Shown here: piece by piece, positions 26,695 through 35,151 of the stretch
Position numbering within the stretch: position 1 is the stretch's first letter
Layout: each line of letters starts with the position of its first letter
Assembly (NCBI GenBank): GCA_947497265.1
Contig: CANMFP010000013.1
Location: 30,405-94,404 of the forward strand
Reading direction: 5' to 3'
From: an uncultured Isoptericola sp.
GTDB lineage: Bacteria > Actinomycetota > Actinomycetes > Actinomycetales > Cellulomonadaceae
Length of the DNA stretch: 64,000 nucleotides
Program-made: the position numbers and the translations under genes
The notes under the pieces: model-generated
Seen by the model: the letters and a program-made list of their open reading frames with translations, nothing else
The model's database searches: none
What the model was told of the DNA's origin: nothing

Positions 26695-27189
26695 GTGAAG
26701 TTCTACGGCAAGTACCGGGGAACGGTCGAGAACAACCTCGACCCGCTGCAGCTGGGCCGCGTCCAGGTGGCGTGCCCGGCGGTGCTCGGCACCGGCAGCC
26801 TGAGCTGGGCCATGCCGTGCACCCCGTACGCGGGCGACGGCGTCGGGCTGTTCCTGGTACCACCGGTGGGCGCGAACGTGTGGGTGGAGTTCGAGGGCGG
26901 CGACGCGGCGCTGCCCATCCTCGGCGGCTGCTTCTGGGGCACCGGGCAGGTGCCTGCCGCGCCGGCCGTGGCCGAGACCAAGGTGCTCAAGACGGAGCAC
27001 GTGACGATCGAGGCCAGCGACCTGCCGGGCGGTGGCGGCCTGACGCTGGCGGCCGAACCTCCGGCGGTCACCCTCCCTGTCGAGATCACGGCGACGAGCT
27101 CCGGCGTGGAGATCAGCACGGGTGCGGCCTCGGTGAGCGTCACGAAGACGTCGGTGTCGCTGAACCAGGGCGCCCTGGAGGTGACGTGA
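26695..27189 (+). CDS. CIS spike protein (gp5/VgrG OB-fold)
   Basis: 164 aa. Central spike. The N-terminal OB-fold is recognisable: FYGKYRGTVENNLDPLQLGRVQVACPAV, VGLFLVPPVGANVWVEFEGGD, LPILGGCFWG. The C-terminal half (from about 100) is repetitive beta sequence with Val/Thr/Ser alternation, fitting the triple-stranded beta-helix needle. GTG 26695 follows a GAGGAGG ribosome site, one of the strongest in the cluster, suggesting that the trimeric spike is made in good amount. The stop overlaps the PAAR gene. Confidence 0.9.
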   Translation: MKFYGKYRGTVENNLDPLQLGRVQVACPAVLGTGSLSWAMPCTPYAGDGVGLFLVPPVGANVWVEFEGGDAALPILGGCFWGTGQVPAAPAVAETKVLKTEHVTIEASDLPGGGGLTLAAEPPAVTLPVEITATSSGVEISTGAASVSVTKTSVSLNQGALEVT

Positions 27190-27506
27190 TGCCGGGCCTG
27201 CTGCTCACCACGACGGCCAAGGTGGCGTGCGCCCACCAGGGTGCGGCCAGCCCGTCGGCCGGGGCGCCGCGCGTCAGCCTCGGCGGAGTGCCGGCGGTGC
27301 TCCAGACCGCTCCGTACACGGTGGCGGGCTGTGCCGCACCGCCGCAGACCGGCGGTCCCGACGCCACCGGGACGTGGACCACGGGCACCACCCGGGTGAC
27401 GGCGAACGGCGTGCCGCTCGCCGTCCTCACCTCCACCGGCACCTGCGCACCCACCGGGGTGCCGATGCAGGCGCAGTCGACCCAGACCCGGGTGCGTGCG
27501 ACATGA
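27189..27506 (+). CDS. CIS PAAR-like spike tip
   Basis: 105 aa. PAAR-like protein that would cap the spike. Short glycine-containing beta repeats (LLLTTTAKVACAHQGAASP, RVSLGGVPAVLQ, TRVTANGVPLAVL) and three Cys/His-rich points (ACAH, AGCA, GTCAP) that could bind the single metal found in PAAR tips. Position right after the spike agrees with Afp10/Pvc10. Overlaps both neighbours (TGATG, ATGA). Confidence 0.85.
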   Translation: MPGLLLTTTAKVACAHQGAASPSAGAPRVSLGGVPAVLQTAPYTVAGCAAPPQTGGPDATGTWTTGTTRVTANGVPLAVLTSTGTCAPTGVPMQAQSTQTRVRAT

Positions 27507-27925
27507 GCCCGTCCGCACCACCTCCGTCGCCGCGCCGGGTCCGGGCGGCACGGCACGTCGCGTTCCCGCTCCGCATGGACGCCGGGGGCCGTACCGACGT
27601 CGTCGACGACGAGGCGTACCTCAGCGGGCTCGTCGAGCAGGTCCTGTTCACCGCGCCCGGCGAGCGCGTCAACCGGCCGGACTTCGGCAGCGGCGTCGGG
27701 CGGCTCGTCTTCGCCCCGTCCGACGACGCTCTGGCGTCGTCCACGCAGGCTCTCGTGCAAGGTGCTCTGCAGCGGTGGCTCGGCGACCTGATCCGCGTCG
27801 AGGAGGTCCACGTCACGTCCGTCGATGCTCGACTCGAGGTGCTCGTGACCTACCTGCCGTTGTACGCCACCGGCCCCGAGCAGTCCCGCACGCTGTCGGT
27901 CGGCGGCCCGGCGGGTACGCCGTGA
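27503..27925 (+). CDS. CIS baseplate wedge protein (gp25-like)
   Basis: 140 aa. Belongs to the GPW/gp25 family, the wedge component that starts sheath assembly. A basic, Pro-rich start precedes HVAFPLRMDAGGRTDVVDDEAYLSGLVEQVLFTAPGERVNRPDFGSGVGRLVFAP, the family core including the conserved Glu-Arg of the EPR-like motif (GERVNRPDFG), and IRVEEVHVTSVDARLEVLVTYLP. Start ATG 27503 overlapping the PAAR stop. Confidence 0.92.
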   Translation: MSPSAPPPSPRRVRAARHVAFPLRMDAGGRTDVVDDEAYLSGLVEQVLFTAPGERVNRPDFGSGVGRLVFAPSDDALASSTQALVQGALQRWLGDLIRVEEVHVTSVDARLEVLVTYLPLYATGPEQSRTLSVGGPAGTP

Positions 27926-30486
27926 GCGCCGTGACGTTCGCACCCACGTTCTCGGCCGCCATCGACCGGGAGGCGCGGCGTGCCCTCGTCCGCGGGCGCG
28001 CCGACCTGGACGGCGTCGACTTCGTCCAGGTGCTCTCGAACCATGACGGCAGCCCGGGCCACGTCGCGGGCGCACCCGCCCAGCGCACGCTGCTGGTCCA
28101 CCTGCTCAACGGCCCCGTCCCGGGCGGGTGGGACGCGGCGACGGTGGGCGTGGCAGGGGGCGTGCGCGAGGACCCGGACCTCAACCCGGTCGGCGTCGTC
28201 TGGGCGTACGGAGCCGTGGCCGTCGCCGGGACCGCGACGACGCCGCCCACGGAGCCCCTCGACGGTGTGACCGACGCCGACAGGAGCCTCGTGGAGCAGA
28301 CCCTCGCCGACGACGACGTCCGCGAGCGTGCCCTCGTGGTGCGGACCGACTCCTCCGGCGACCTGTCCACGTACACGCTGCGGCTGCTGGGCGCCGGCGG
28401 CGCAGGGGTGCCCGACGGCGTCGACCCGGCCCTGGCCACCGCGTCGTTCCGGTTCGGCGTCGACTGTCCCTCGGACCTCGACTGCCAGGTGCCCGCCGTG
28501 CCGCTCCCCCCGGTCGAGGCCCTGGCGCCCGGCGACTACCTCGCGCGGGACTACGAGGCGCTCCGCACGCGCCTGCTCGACCGGCTCGCCGCGCTGATGC
28601 CCGGATGGAGCGATCGCAGCCCGGCCGACCCGGCCGTCATGGTCGCCGAGCTCTACGCCGCGGTGGGCGACCGGCTGGCCTACTGGCAGGACGCGATCGC
28701 GGCCGAGGCCTACCTCGGCACGGCCCGCCGGCGGGCCTCGGTCCGCCGGCACGCCCGGCTCCTGGCCTATGCGGTGCACGAGGGCTGCTCGGCCCGCACC
28801 CTGCTGGCCCTGACCACCGATACCGCCCTCGATCTGCCTGCCGGCACCCCGGTGGCCGACGTTCCCTCCGGGGCTGCCGGACCGGCCGCCCCACCCGGCA
28901 GCGTCGAGCCCACCACACCGGTCGAGGCGTCGGACGCGGGCCGGCTCGTGTTCGAGACGTCCACCGCCCTGCGGATCTCCCCGGCTCGCAACGCCCTCGA
29001 CCTGTACGCCTGGGGTGACGTGGACCACGACCTGCCGGCGGGGACCACGGCGGCGTTCGTGCGCACCCCCGCGGGGATCGACCCGGTGCTGCGTGCCGGT
29101 GACCTGCTGGTCCTCGCCGAGGTCCCCGTCGGGGGCGAGGCGCGCCTCGGTGACCCGGCCCTCCGGTTCCCGGTGCGCCTCGTGGCCGACGCCCGTCAGC
29201 ACACCGACCCGCTGGACCCGGCCGGCACCGTGTGGGAGGTCCGCTGGCACCCTGCCGACGCCCTGCCGGCGCCGCTGCCGGTGTCCGAGCCCGGGACGTC
29301 GGAGGCCCGCGCGGTGGCTCTGGCGAACGTCGTGGTCGCCGACCACGGGGCGACGGTGCGGGACGAGGCCCTCGTGCCGCCGAGCGTGCCCCCCGGCATC
29401 GACTACCGGCCGCGTCTGCAACGTCCCACGCTGTCCCGCGTCGATCCCGCGATCGACCCGTCGGCACCGGCGGCCTCCCTCCTCGCTCCCGACCCACGGC
29501 GCGCGGCCGCCTCGCTCCTGCTCGACGACGGGCTGCGCACCTGGCTGCCGCGGCCCGACCTGCTCGGCAGCGACCGGCTGGCCACCCACCTGGTGGCCGA
29601 GCCCGAGCCGGGCGGGGTGACCCGGCTGCGGTTCGGCACCGGCAGGCAGGGGCGCCGCCCCGCGGTCGGGACGAGTCCCCTGGCCACGTACCGGGTCGGT
29701 ACGGGGACCACCGGCGACGTCGGCCCTGACCGGTTGGTGCGGCTGCTGGTGCGCCCCGACGGTTCCGATCCCGTCGGCGGGGCCGGCGTGCAGGTCTGGA
29801 ACCCGGTCGCGGCATCCGGGGGCCGGGAGCCCGAGCCTCTGAAGCAGGTGCGTCAGCTCGCCCCGGCGGCGCTGCGCACCCAGCACCGGGCGGTCACCTC
29901 GCAGGACTACGCCCGGGTCGCGGAACAGCACCCCGGGACCCAGCGGGCGGTGGCCCGACGGCGGTGGACGGGGTCGTGGTACGCGCAGGCGGTCACGCTC
30001 GACCCGGTGGCGGCGCGCGACGACGACCCGGTGCTGCGCGCCGAGGTGCTGGCCGCGCTCGAGGTGCGGCGCATGGCCGGGGTGGACGTGACGCTCGAGC
30101 GGCGCCTGCACGTGCCGCTGGAGATCGTCGTGGGTGGCTGCGTCGAGCCCGGCTACCTGCCCGGTGACGTCGTGGCACGGCTGCGCGAGGTCTTCTCGGC
30201 GAGCCGGCGCCCGGACGGCGGCCACGGGTTCTTCCACCCGGACCGATTCACGTTCGGGCAGTCGCTGCCGGCGTCGGACGTGGTGGCGGCCGCGATGGCG
30301 GTCGACGGCGTGGCCTGGGTGGAGCTGCGCCGGTTCGCGCGTGCCGCGGCGTCGCGAGCAGAAGCGGCGCAGAGCCTGCGGACGGCGGAGATCGTCATGG
30401 CGCCGCGCGAGCTGCTGCGCTGCGACTCGGACGCGAACCGGCCGGAGGCGGGCCACATCGAGTTCGCGCTGGGAGGCAGGCCGTGA
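27922..30486 (+). CDS. CIS baseplate wedge protein, baseplate J-like (Afp11/Pvc11 type)
   Basis: 854 aa. Large wedge subunit comparable to T4 gp6 and P2 J. An N-terminal domain (1-205) is followed by LAPGDYLARDYEALRTRLLDRLAALMPGWSDRSPADPAVMVAELYAAVGDRLAYWQD, a diagnostic segment of such CIS wedge proteins, then the baseplate J region with RFGTGRQGRRPAVGTSPLATYRVG and RAVTSQDYARVAEQHPGTQRAVARRRWTG. GTG 27922 overlaps the gp25 stop. It and the next gene are probably the heterodimer that bridges baseplate and first sheath ring. Confidence 0.9.
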   Translation: MSAVTFAPTFSAAIDREARRALVRGRADLDGVDFVQVLSNHDGSPGHVAGAPAQRTLLVHLLNGPVPGGWDAATVGVAGGVREDPDLNPVGVVWAYGAVAVAGTATTPPTEPLDGVTDADRSLVEQTLADDDVRERALVVRTDSSGDLSTYTLRLLGAGGAGVPDGVDPALATASFRFGVDCPSDLDCQVPAVPLPPVEALAPGDYLARDYEALRTRLLDRLAALMPGWSDRSPADPAVMVAELYAAVGDRLAYWQDAIAAEAYLGTARRRASVRRHARLLAYAVHEGCSARTLLALTTDTALDLPAGTPVADVPSGAAGPAAPPGSVEPTTPVEASDAGRLVFETSTALRISPARNALDLYAWGDVDHDLPAGTTAAFVRTPAGIDPVLRAGDLLVLAEVPVGGEARLGDPALRFPVRLVADARQHTDPLDPAGTVWEVRWHPADALPAPLPVSEPGTSEARAVALANVVVADHGATVRDEALVPPSVPPGIDYRPRLQRPTLSRVDPAIDPSAPAASLLAPDPRRAAASLLLDDGLRTWLPRPDLLGSDRLATHLVAEPEPGGVTRLRFGTGRQGRRPAVGTSPLATYRVGTGTTGDVGPDRLVRLLVRPDGSDPVGGAGVQVWNPVAASGGREPEPLKQVRQLAPAALRTQHRAVTSQDYARVAEQHPGTQRAVARRRWTGSWYAQAVTLDPVAARDDDPVLRAEVLAALEVRRMAGVDVTLERRLHVPLEIVVGGCVEPGYLPGDVVARLREVFSASRRPDGGHGFFHPDRFTFGQSLPASDVVAAAMAVDGVAWVELRRFARAAASRAEAAQSLRTAEIVMAPRELLRCDSDANRPEAGHIEFALGGRP

Positions 30487-32945
30487 GCGCCGACGACGTG
30501 CCCTACGAGCCGTACAACCCGCCCGGTCAGAGCGAGCTCGCCTGGCGGGTGTCCCCGCACGGCGCGACGCTGGAGCGGCTGCGCGCCGCCCTGGCGGACG
30601 GCGACCACCTGCCGCCGGTGCGTTCGCTCGCGACCCGCAGCGCCCGCGATCCCGCGGTCGCGCTGCTCGACGCGTGGGCGGTGGTGACCGACGTCGTCTC
30701 GTTCTACACCGAGCGCGTCGCGACGGAGGGCCTCCTGCGCACCGCGACGGAGCAGCTCTCGGTGCGCGCTCTGGCCCGCACCCTGGGATACGAGCTGCGC
30801 CCGGGCGTCGCGGCGCAGGTCGAGCTCGCGCTGGAGGCCGAGACGGCCCCGGGCGCGCCGGCGTCCGTCGTGGTCCCCGCGGGTACGCCCGTGCAGACGG
30901 TGCCCGCCCCCGAGTCGCTCCCCCAGGTCTTCGAGACCACGGGTGAGGTCGTCGCGCGGGGGGTGTGGAACACGCTGGCGGTGCACGACCGCGTCCCCCA
31001 GACGCTGGGCTTCGGCACCGTCGACGTGTGGCTGACCACGACGACGTCGGGCGTGGCCCTCGGTGACCGCCTGCTGGTGGTGGGAGCGGAACGGCGTGCG
31101 GTCTCCCCGGGCGACCCGCACTCCGCCGACCACGAGCGGTGGGACTTCCGGAAGGTCACCGCGGTGGACGTCGCCCCGCCGGAGGCACCGGGCTGGACCC
31201 GGTTGCAGCTGGACCGTCCGATCGGCTACCGCAGGGCGCGTCCGCTCGTCGCCCGGGAGGACGTGCGGGTCTACCGCCTGGCGACCCGGTCGTCGCTGTT
31301 CGGGTGGAACGCCCCGGACCCCGGGCTCCTCCAGGGCCGGCAGGACGGCTGGGACGACTACGATCTGCCCGCGGGCGGCCGGGAGCTCGAGATCGACGGG
31401 GACGCGGCCGCCATCTCCCCCGGCTCGTGGATGGTGCTGGAGCAACCCGGCCGCACGGAGTCGTACCGGGTCACCGACGTCGTGCCCGACGGCGCGACGA
31501 AGTTCGCGCTGTCGGGCCGGCTCACGCGCGTCACGGTGGACACGCCGGAGGGCCTGGCCGCCTTCCGACGGAACAGCGTGCTGGTGCACGCGGTCAGCAC
31601 GGAGCTGCCCGCAGCATGGATGCCGCGTCCCGACGCGGTGGGGGCCGGCGACCCCGGCACCGGGCACACGCTGGAGCTGACGGCCACCGACCCTCCGCTG
31701 GACCCCGAGCGGCTCGTGCTGGTGGCGGGCACCACCACGGCGGGCGACGAGCAGGTCGAGGCGACCACCGTCGTCGCGGTCGACCAGGTGAGCACGCCGC
31801 CCGGCGGCGGTGGAGCCCCGGGGCAGGTGGTCCAGCGCGTCACGCTCGAGCCGCCGCTGCGCCACGACTACCTCCCGGGCACGGTGCGCGTGCACGGCAA
31901 CGTGGCGCACGCGACGCACGGCGAGACCGTGGACCAGGTGCTGGGCTCGGGCGACGGGCGCGCCGAGTTCGCCTCGTTCCTGCTGCGCCGCCCCCACCTG
32001 ACGTACGTCCGCACGACGACGAACGCGACCGGGGCGGCGGCCGCGCTCGAGGTCCGGGTCGAGGGTGTCGCGTGGACCGAGGTCGGGTCCTTGCACGACG
32101 CCGGACCCACCGACCAGGTGTACGTGGTGCGCCAGGACGACGACGGCCTGTCCACGGTGACCTTCGGCGACGGGACCCACGGCGCACGGCTGCCCACCGG
32201 CACCGAGAACGTGCGCGCCGTCTACCGGGTCGGGATCGGCGCCGACGGCGCGGCGGAGCCCGGGCAGGTGTCGCTACCGGTGCGCAAGCCACGAGGGATC
32301 GCGCGGGTGCGCAACCTGGCGCCCTCCCGCGACTGGGCACCGCCCGAGGACCTCGAGTCGGCCAGGGCGAACGCGCCGCAACGGGTGCGCACGCTCGACC
32401 GGGTGGTGTCGGTGGACGACTACGCGGACTTCGCCCGCACCTACTCCGGCGTCGGCCGGGCCCGGGCGGACCTGGTGTGGGACGGCCGCCGCGAGACGGT
32501 CGTGGTCTCGGTGCTCGCCGCCGACGGCGGACCGGCGTCCGGCTCCCTGCTGGCCGACCTGGCGGCGACGATCGGTGCCGCCCGTGACGTGCGCGCCCCG
32601 CACGTGGTGCTCCCCGGCGAGGTGCTCGACGTCGGGGCACGGCTGAGCGTCCAGGCCCACCCGCGTCACGAGCCCGAGACGGTGCGCGACGCCGTCCGGT
32701 CGGCCCTGCTGACAGAGTTCGGTGATCTCCCGCTCGCCACGCCCGTGGCGGCGTCGCAGGTGCTCGTGACCGCCGCGGCCGTCGACGGGGTCGTCGCCGC
32801 CACCGTGCCGCAGCTGGTCGCGCTCGGTGCCACCGCCGTCGGTGACGACCTGCTGGTCGCCGCCGCCGCCCGATGGGCCCGGGACGCCCTGCTGGCCGCT
32901 CAGGCCCTGCGGCTGACGGCGCTCGACGTGGAGGTGACCTCATGA
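30483..32945 (+). CDS. CIS baseplate wedge protein, second baseplate J-like (Afp12/Pvc12 type)
   Basis: 820 aa. Second large wedge protein. Early family segment: RSLATRSARDPAVALLDAWAVVTDVVSFYTERVATEGLLRTATEQLSVRALARTLGYELRPGVAA. The C-terminal half contains the baseplate J signature STVTFGDGTHGARLPTGTENVRAVYRVG and RTLDRVVSVDDYADFARTYSGVGRARADLVW, followed by the gp6-like C-terminal domain. Start GTG 30483 and stop overlap neighbours by four bases, as in most of this operon. Confidence 0.9.
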   Translation: MSADDVPYEPYNPPGQSELAWRVSPHGATLERLRAALADGDHLPPVRSLATRSARDPAVALLDAWAVVTDVVSFYTERVATEGLLRTATEQLSVRALARTLGYELRPGVAAQVELALEAETAPGAPASVVVPAGTPVQTVPAPESLPQVFETTGEVVARGVWNTLAVHDRVPQTLGFGTVDVWLTTTTSGVALGDRLLVVGAERRAVSPGDPHSADHERWDFRKVTAVDVAPPEAPGWTRLQLDRPIGYRRARPLVAREDVRVYRLATRSSLFGWNAPDPGLLQGRQDGWDDYDLPAGGRELEIDGDAAAISPGSWMVLEQPGRTESYRVTDVVPDGATKFALSGRLTRVTVDTPEGLAAFRRNSVLVHAVSTELPAAWMPRPDAVGAGDPGTGHTLELTATDPPLDPERLVLVAGTTTAGDEQVEATTVVAVDQVSTPPGGGGAPGQVVQRVTLEPPLRHDYLPGTVRVHGNVAHATHGETVDQVLGSGDGRAEFASFLLRRPHLTYVRTTTNATGAAAALEVRVEGVAWTEVGSLHDAGPTDQVYVVRQDDDGLSTVTFGDGTHGARLPTGTENVRAVYRVGIGADGAAEPGQVSLPVRKPRGIARVRNLAPSRDWAPPEDLESARANAPQRVRTLDRVVSVDDYADFARTYSGVGRARADLVWDGRRETVVVSVLAADGGPASGSLLADLAATIGAARDVRAPHVVLPGEVLDVGARLSVQAHPRHEPETVRDAVRSALLTEFGDLPLATPVAASQVLVTAAAVDGVVAATVPQLVALGATAVGDDLLVAAAARWARDALLAAQALRLTALDVEVTS

Positions 32946-35149
32946 CCAGGTCCGCGCGCGAGGCCGCCGTCACGCCGGAGCGTCGTGCGGAGCGCACCGC
33001 CTACCTCGCCTCGCTGCTGCCCGCCCACGTCCGCGAGCGTGATGCTGCCGCCGGCGGTCTGCTGCACGCGCTGCTGGAGGCGGTCGCGGGTGAGCTGGCC
33101 GTCGTCGAGGACGACCTGCAGCGCCTGTACGACGCCTGGTTCGTGGAGACCTCACCGGAGTGGGTGGTGCCGTACCTCGGCGAGCTCGTCGGTGTCACGG
33201 GCCTGCCCCCCGACGTGCGCGACGCCGGACCTGGGCGCCGGGCGGTCGTGGCCAACACGATCGCGTACCGGCAGCGCAAGGGCACGGTCGCTGTGCTCGA
33301 GCAGGTGGTCCGTGACGTCACCGGGTGGCCGGCGGTGGCCGTGGAGCTCTACCGGCTGCTGGCCACCACGACGCACGTCAACCACGTGCGCACGGACCGC
33401 CCGGCGTGGGCGTCGCTGCGCAGCGCGGCCGACGTCGAGCTCGCCTCCCCGCGGCTCGCGTCCGGGGCGCTGACGAGGACGGCCCGCACCGGGGAGGTGC
33501 GCGCCGTCGCCCCGGGCCCGACAGGTGGCCGGGGCCGCTACGGCATCCCGAACGTCGGCGTCTTCGTGTTCGGCCTCCAGGTCTACGACGCCGTCGCCCA
33601 GCCGGCCCACCGCGACGACGACGGCGTGGTGACGACCTGGCACACCCACCCGCTGGGGCTCGACCAGCCCCTGTTCGCCCCGCCGGCCGTCGAGGAGTCG
33701 GTGGAGCACCTCGCCGGCGAGGCCGACCTGCCCGTACCGTTGCGTCCCCGCCGGTTCCTCACCGCGCTGCGCGCGGCCCGCGCCGGGCAGCCGGGCGAGC
33801 CCGTCCCGGTGGCGGTACGCGTCGAGGACGGCGCCCCGCTCGCCCCGGACCGGATCCGGGTGTGCGGGCTGGAGGACCTGGCGCCGACCGACGGCTGGCA
33901 GGTGATGGTCGACGTCGTGACCGGACGCCTGCACCCGTACCTCGACGGCGCCGCCGGCACCCCGGGCGCGCTGCACGTCGACCACGCGTACGGCGCGGTG
34001 GCGGACGTGGGCGCCGGCACGCAGGACCGCAGCGGCGCGCACGAGGACACGCTCGCCGCGGACGCGTTCATCGGTGACACCGACCGCGGCGGCGCGGCCG
34101 TCCTGGGCGTCCAGAGCCAGGTGGCGGTGCGGTCCGTACCACCGCCGCAGGCCGGCGAGCCGGACCTGGAGGTGTCCGTGGCGGACGCCGTCACGACCGT
34201 CGCGGACACCTGGGCGGACCCCGGGAGCACGGGCGGCACCCACGTCGTGTCCGTGGGTGACTCCGAGGAGTACGCCGGGGTCGGCATCGACGTCCCCGCC
34301 GAGACGCGGCTGGTGGTCGTCGCCGCCTCCTGGCGCGGTCGCAGGCTGCTCTCGGGAGACGTCGAGGCGCCCGTGCCCGGCGTGTACTCCCCCGAGGGCC
34401 TGCGCCCCCGGGTGGTGGGCGACGTCGTCGTCACGGGCGCCGCGGGCAGCTCGGTGCTGCTGGACGGCCTGGTGGTCTCCGGCGACGTCGTGGTGAGACC
34501 CGGCGACCTGGGATCGCTCACCCTCGGCCAGTGCACCGTGGCCGGCCGGGTCCGGGTCGAGGCCGACGAGGCGGTGGGGCCGGAGGCGGCGAACCGTGGC
34601 CTGACCGTGACCCTGCGACGCAGCGAGGTCGGCGGCGTCGACCTCGCGCCGACCGTCCCGCGGCTGCGGATCACCGACGGCGTCGTCGACCCGGCCCTCG
34701 CGCCCACCGGCCCCGTCGAGGCGGTCGACGCGGCAGGCGCCCACGCGGCCGTCGCCGGGACGACGCTGCTCGGTGACCTGCGGTGTCGCGTGCTCGAGCT
34801 GACCTCCAGCGTGTGCGACGGCGTCGCGAGCGTCGTGGACGCCCAACGCGGCTGCACCCGCTACTCCTACCTGGGCCCCGGCTCGCGCACTCCGCGACGC
34901 TACCGGTGCGTGCCGCCGTCGGACACCACGACGACCGACGCGCCGTCGTACGTCTCGACGGTGCCGGGATCGCCCTCCTACGCCGCGCTCGCGCCGAGCG
35001 CACCGGCCTCGATCCGCCGCGGCGGCGAGGACGGTGCCGAGATGGGCGTGCACCACCACCTCCACCGGCCGGGGCGGATCGACGCGGCGCGACGTCTCGT
35101 CGCGCCGTACGTCCCGGCCGGGCTGCAGATCGCGATGTTCGGGAGCTGA
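32942..35149 (+). CDS. CIS baseplate wedge protein with phage tail protein I-like domain
   Basis: 735 aa. The N-terminal about 150 residues resemble P2 tail protein I/T4 gp7-like wedge pieces: YLASLLPAHVRERDAAAGGLLHALLEAVAGELAVVEDDLQRLYDAWFVETSPEWVVPYLGELVGV and YRQRKGTVAVLEQVVRDVTGWPAVAVELY. The remainder is a long beta-rich region with many Gly-Asp turns, including a stretch of about 100 residues (about 500-640) with repeating VVVTGAAGSSVLLDGLVVSG-like strands that could form a beta helix. The last 30 residues are conserved-looking HHHLHRPGRIDAARRLVAPY. Confidence 0.82.
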   Translation: MTRSAREAAVTPERRAERTAYLASLLPAHVRERDAAAGGLLHALLEAVAGELAVVEDDLQRLYDAWFVETSPEWVVPYLGELVGVTGLPPDVRDAGPGRRAVVANTIAYRQRKGTVAVLEQVVRDVTGWPAVAVELYRLLATTTHVNHVRTDRPAWASLRSAADVELASPRLASGALTRTARTGEVRAVAPGPTGGRGRYGIPNVGVFVFGLQVYDAVAQPAHRDDDGVVTTWHTHPLGLDQPLFAPPAVEESVEHLAGEADLPVPLRPRRFLTALRAARAGQPGEPVPVAVRVEDGAPLAPDRIRVCGLEDLAPTDGWQVMVDVVTGRLHPYLDGAAGTPGALHVDHAYGAVADVGAGTQDRSGAHEDTLAADAFIGDTDRGGAAVLGVQSQVAVRSVPPPQAGEPDLEVSVADAVTTVADTWADPGSTGGTHVVSVGDSEEYAGVGIDVPAETRLVVVAASWRGRRLLSGDVEAPVPGVYSPEGLRPRVVGDVVVTGAAGSSVLLDGLVVSGDVVVRPGDLGSLTLGQCTVAGRVRVEADEAVGPEAANRGLTVTLRRSEVGGVDLAPTVPRLRITDGVVDPALAPTGPVEAVDAAGAHAAVAGTTLLGDLRCRVLELTSSVCDGVASVVDAQRGCTRYSYLGPGSRTPRRYRCVPPSDTTTTDAPSYVSTVPGSPSYAALAPSAPASIRRGGEDGAEMGVHHHLHRPGRIDAARRLVAPYVPAGLQIAMFGS

Positions 35150-35151
35150 CC

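Noticed and set aside
27850..30456. Long minus-strand frame (868 residues) opposite the first J-like wedge gene, and a similar one at 30153-32180
   Set aside because: Codon positions follow the plus-strand genes exactly, and the translated products are Arg/Gly/His-rich without folds. No sign of a real overlapping gene.
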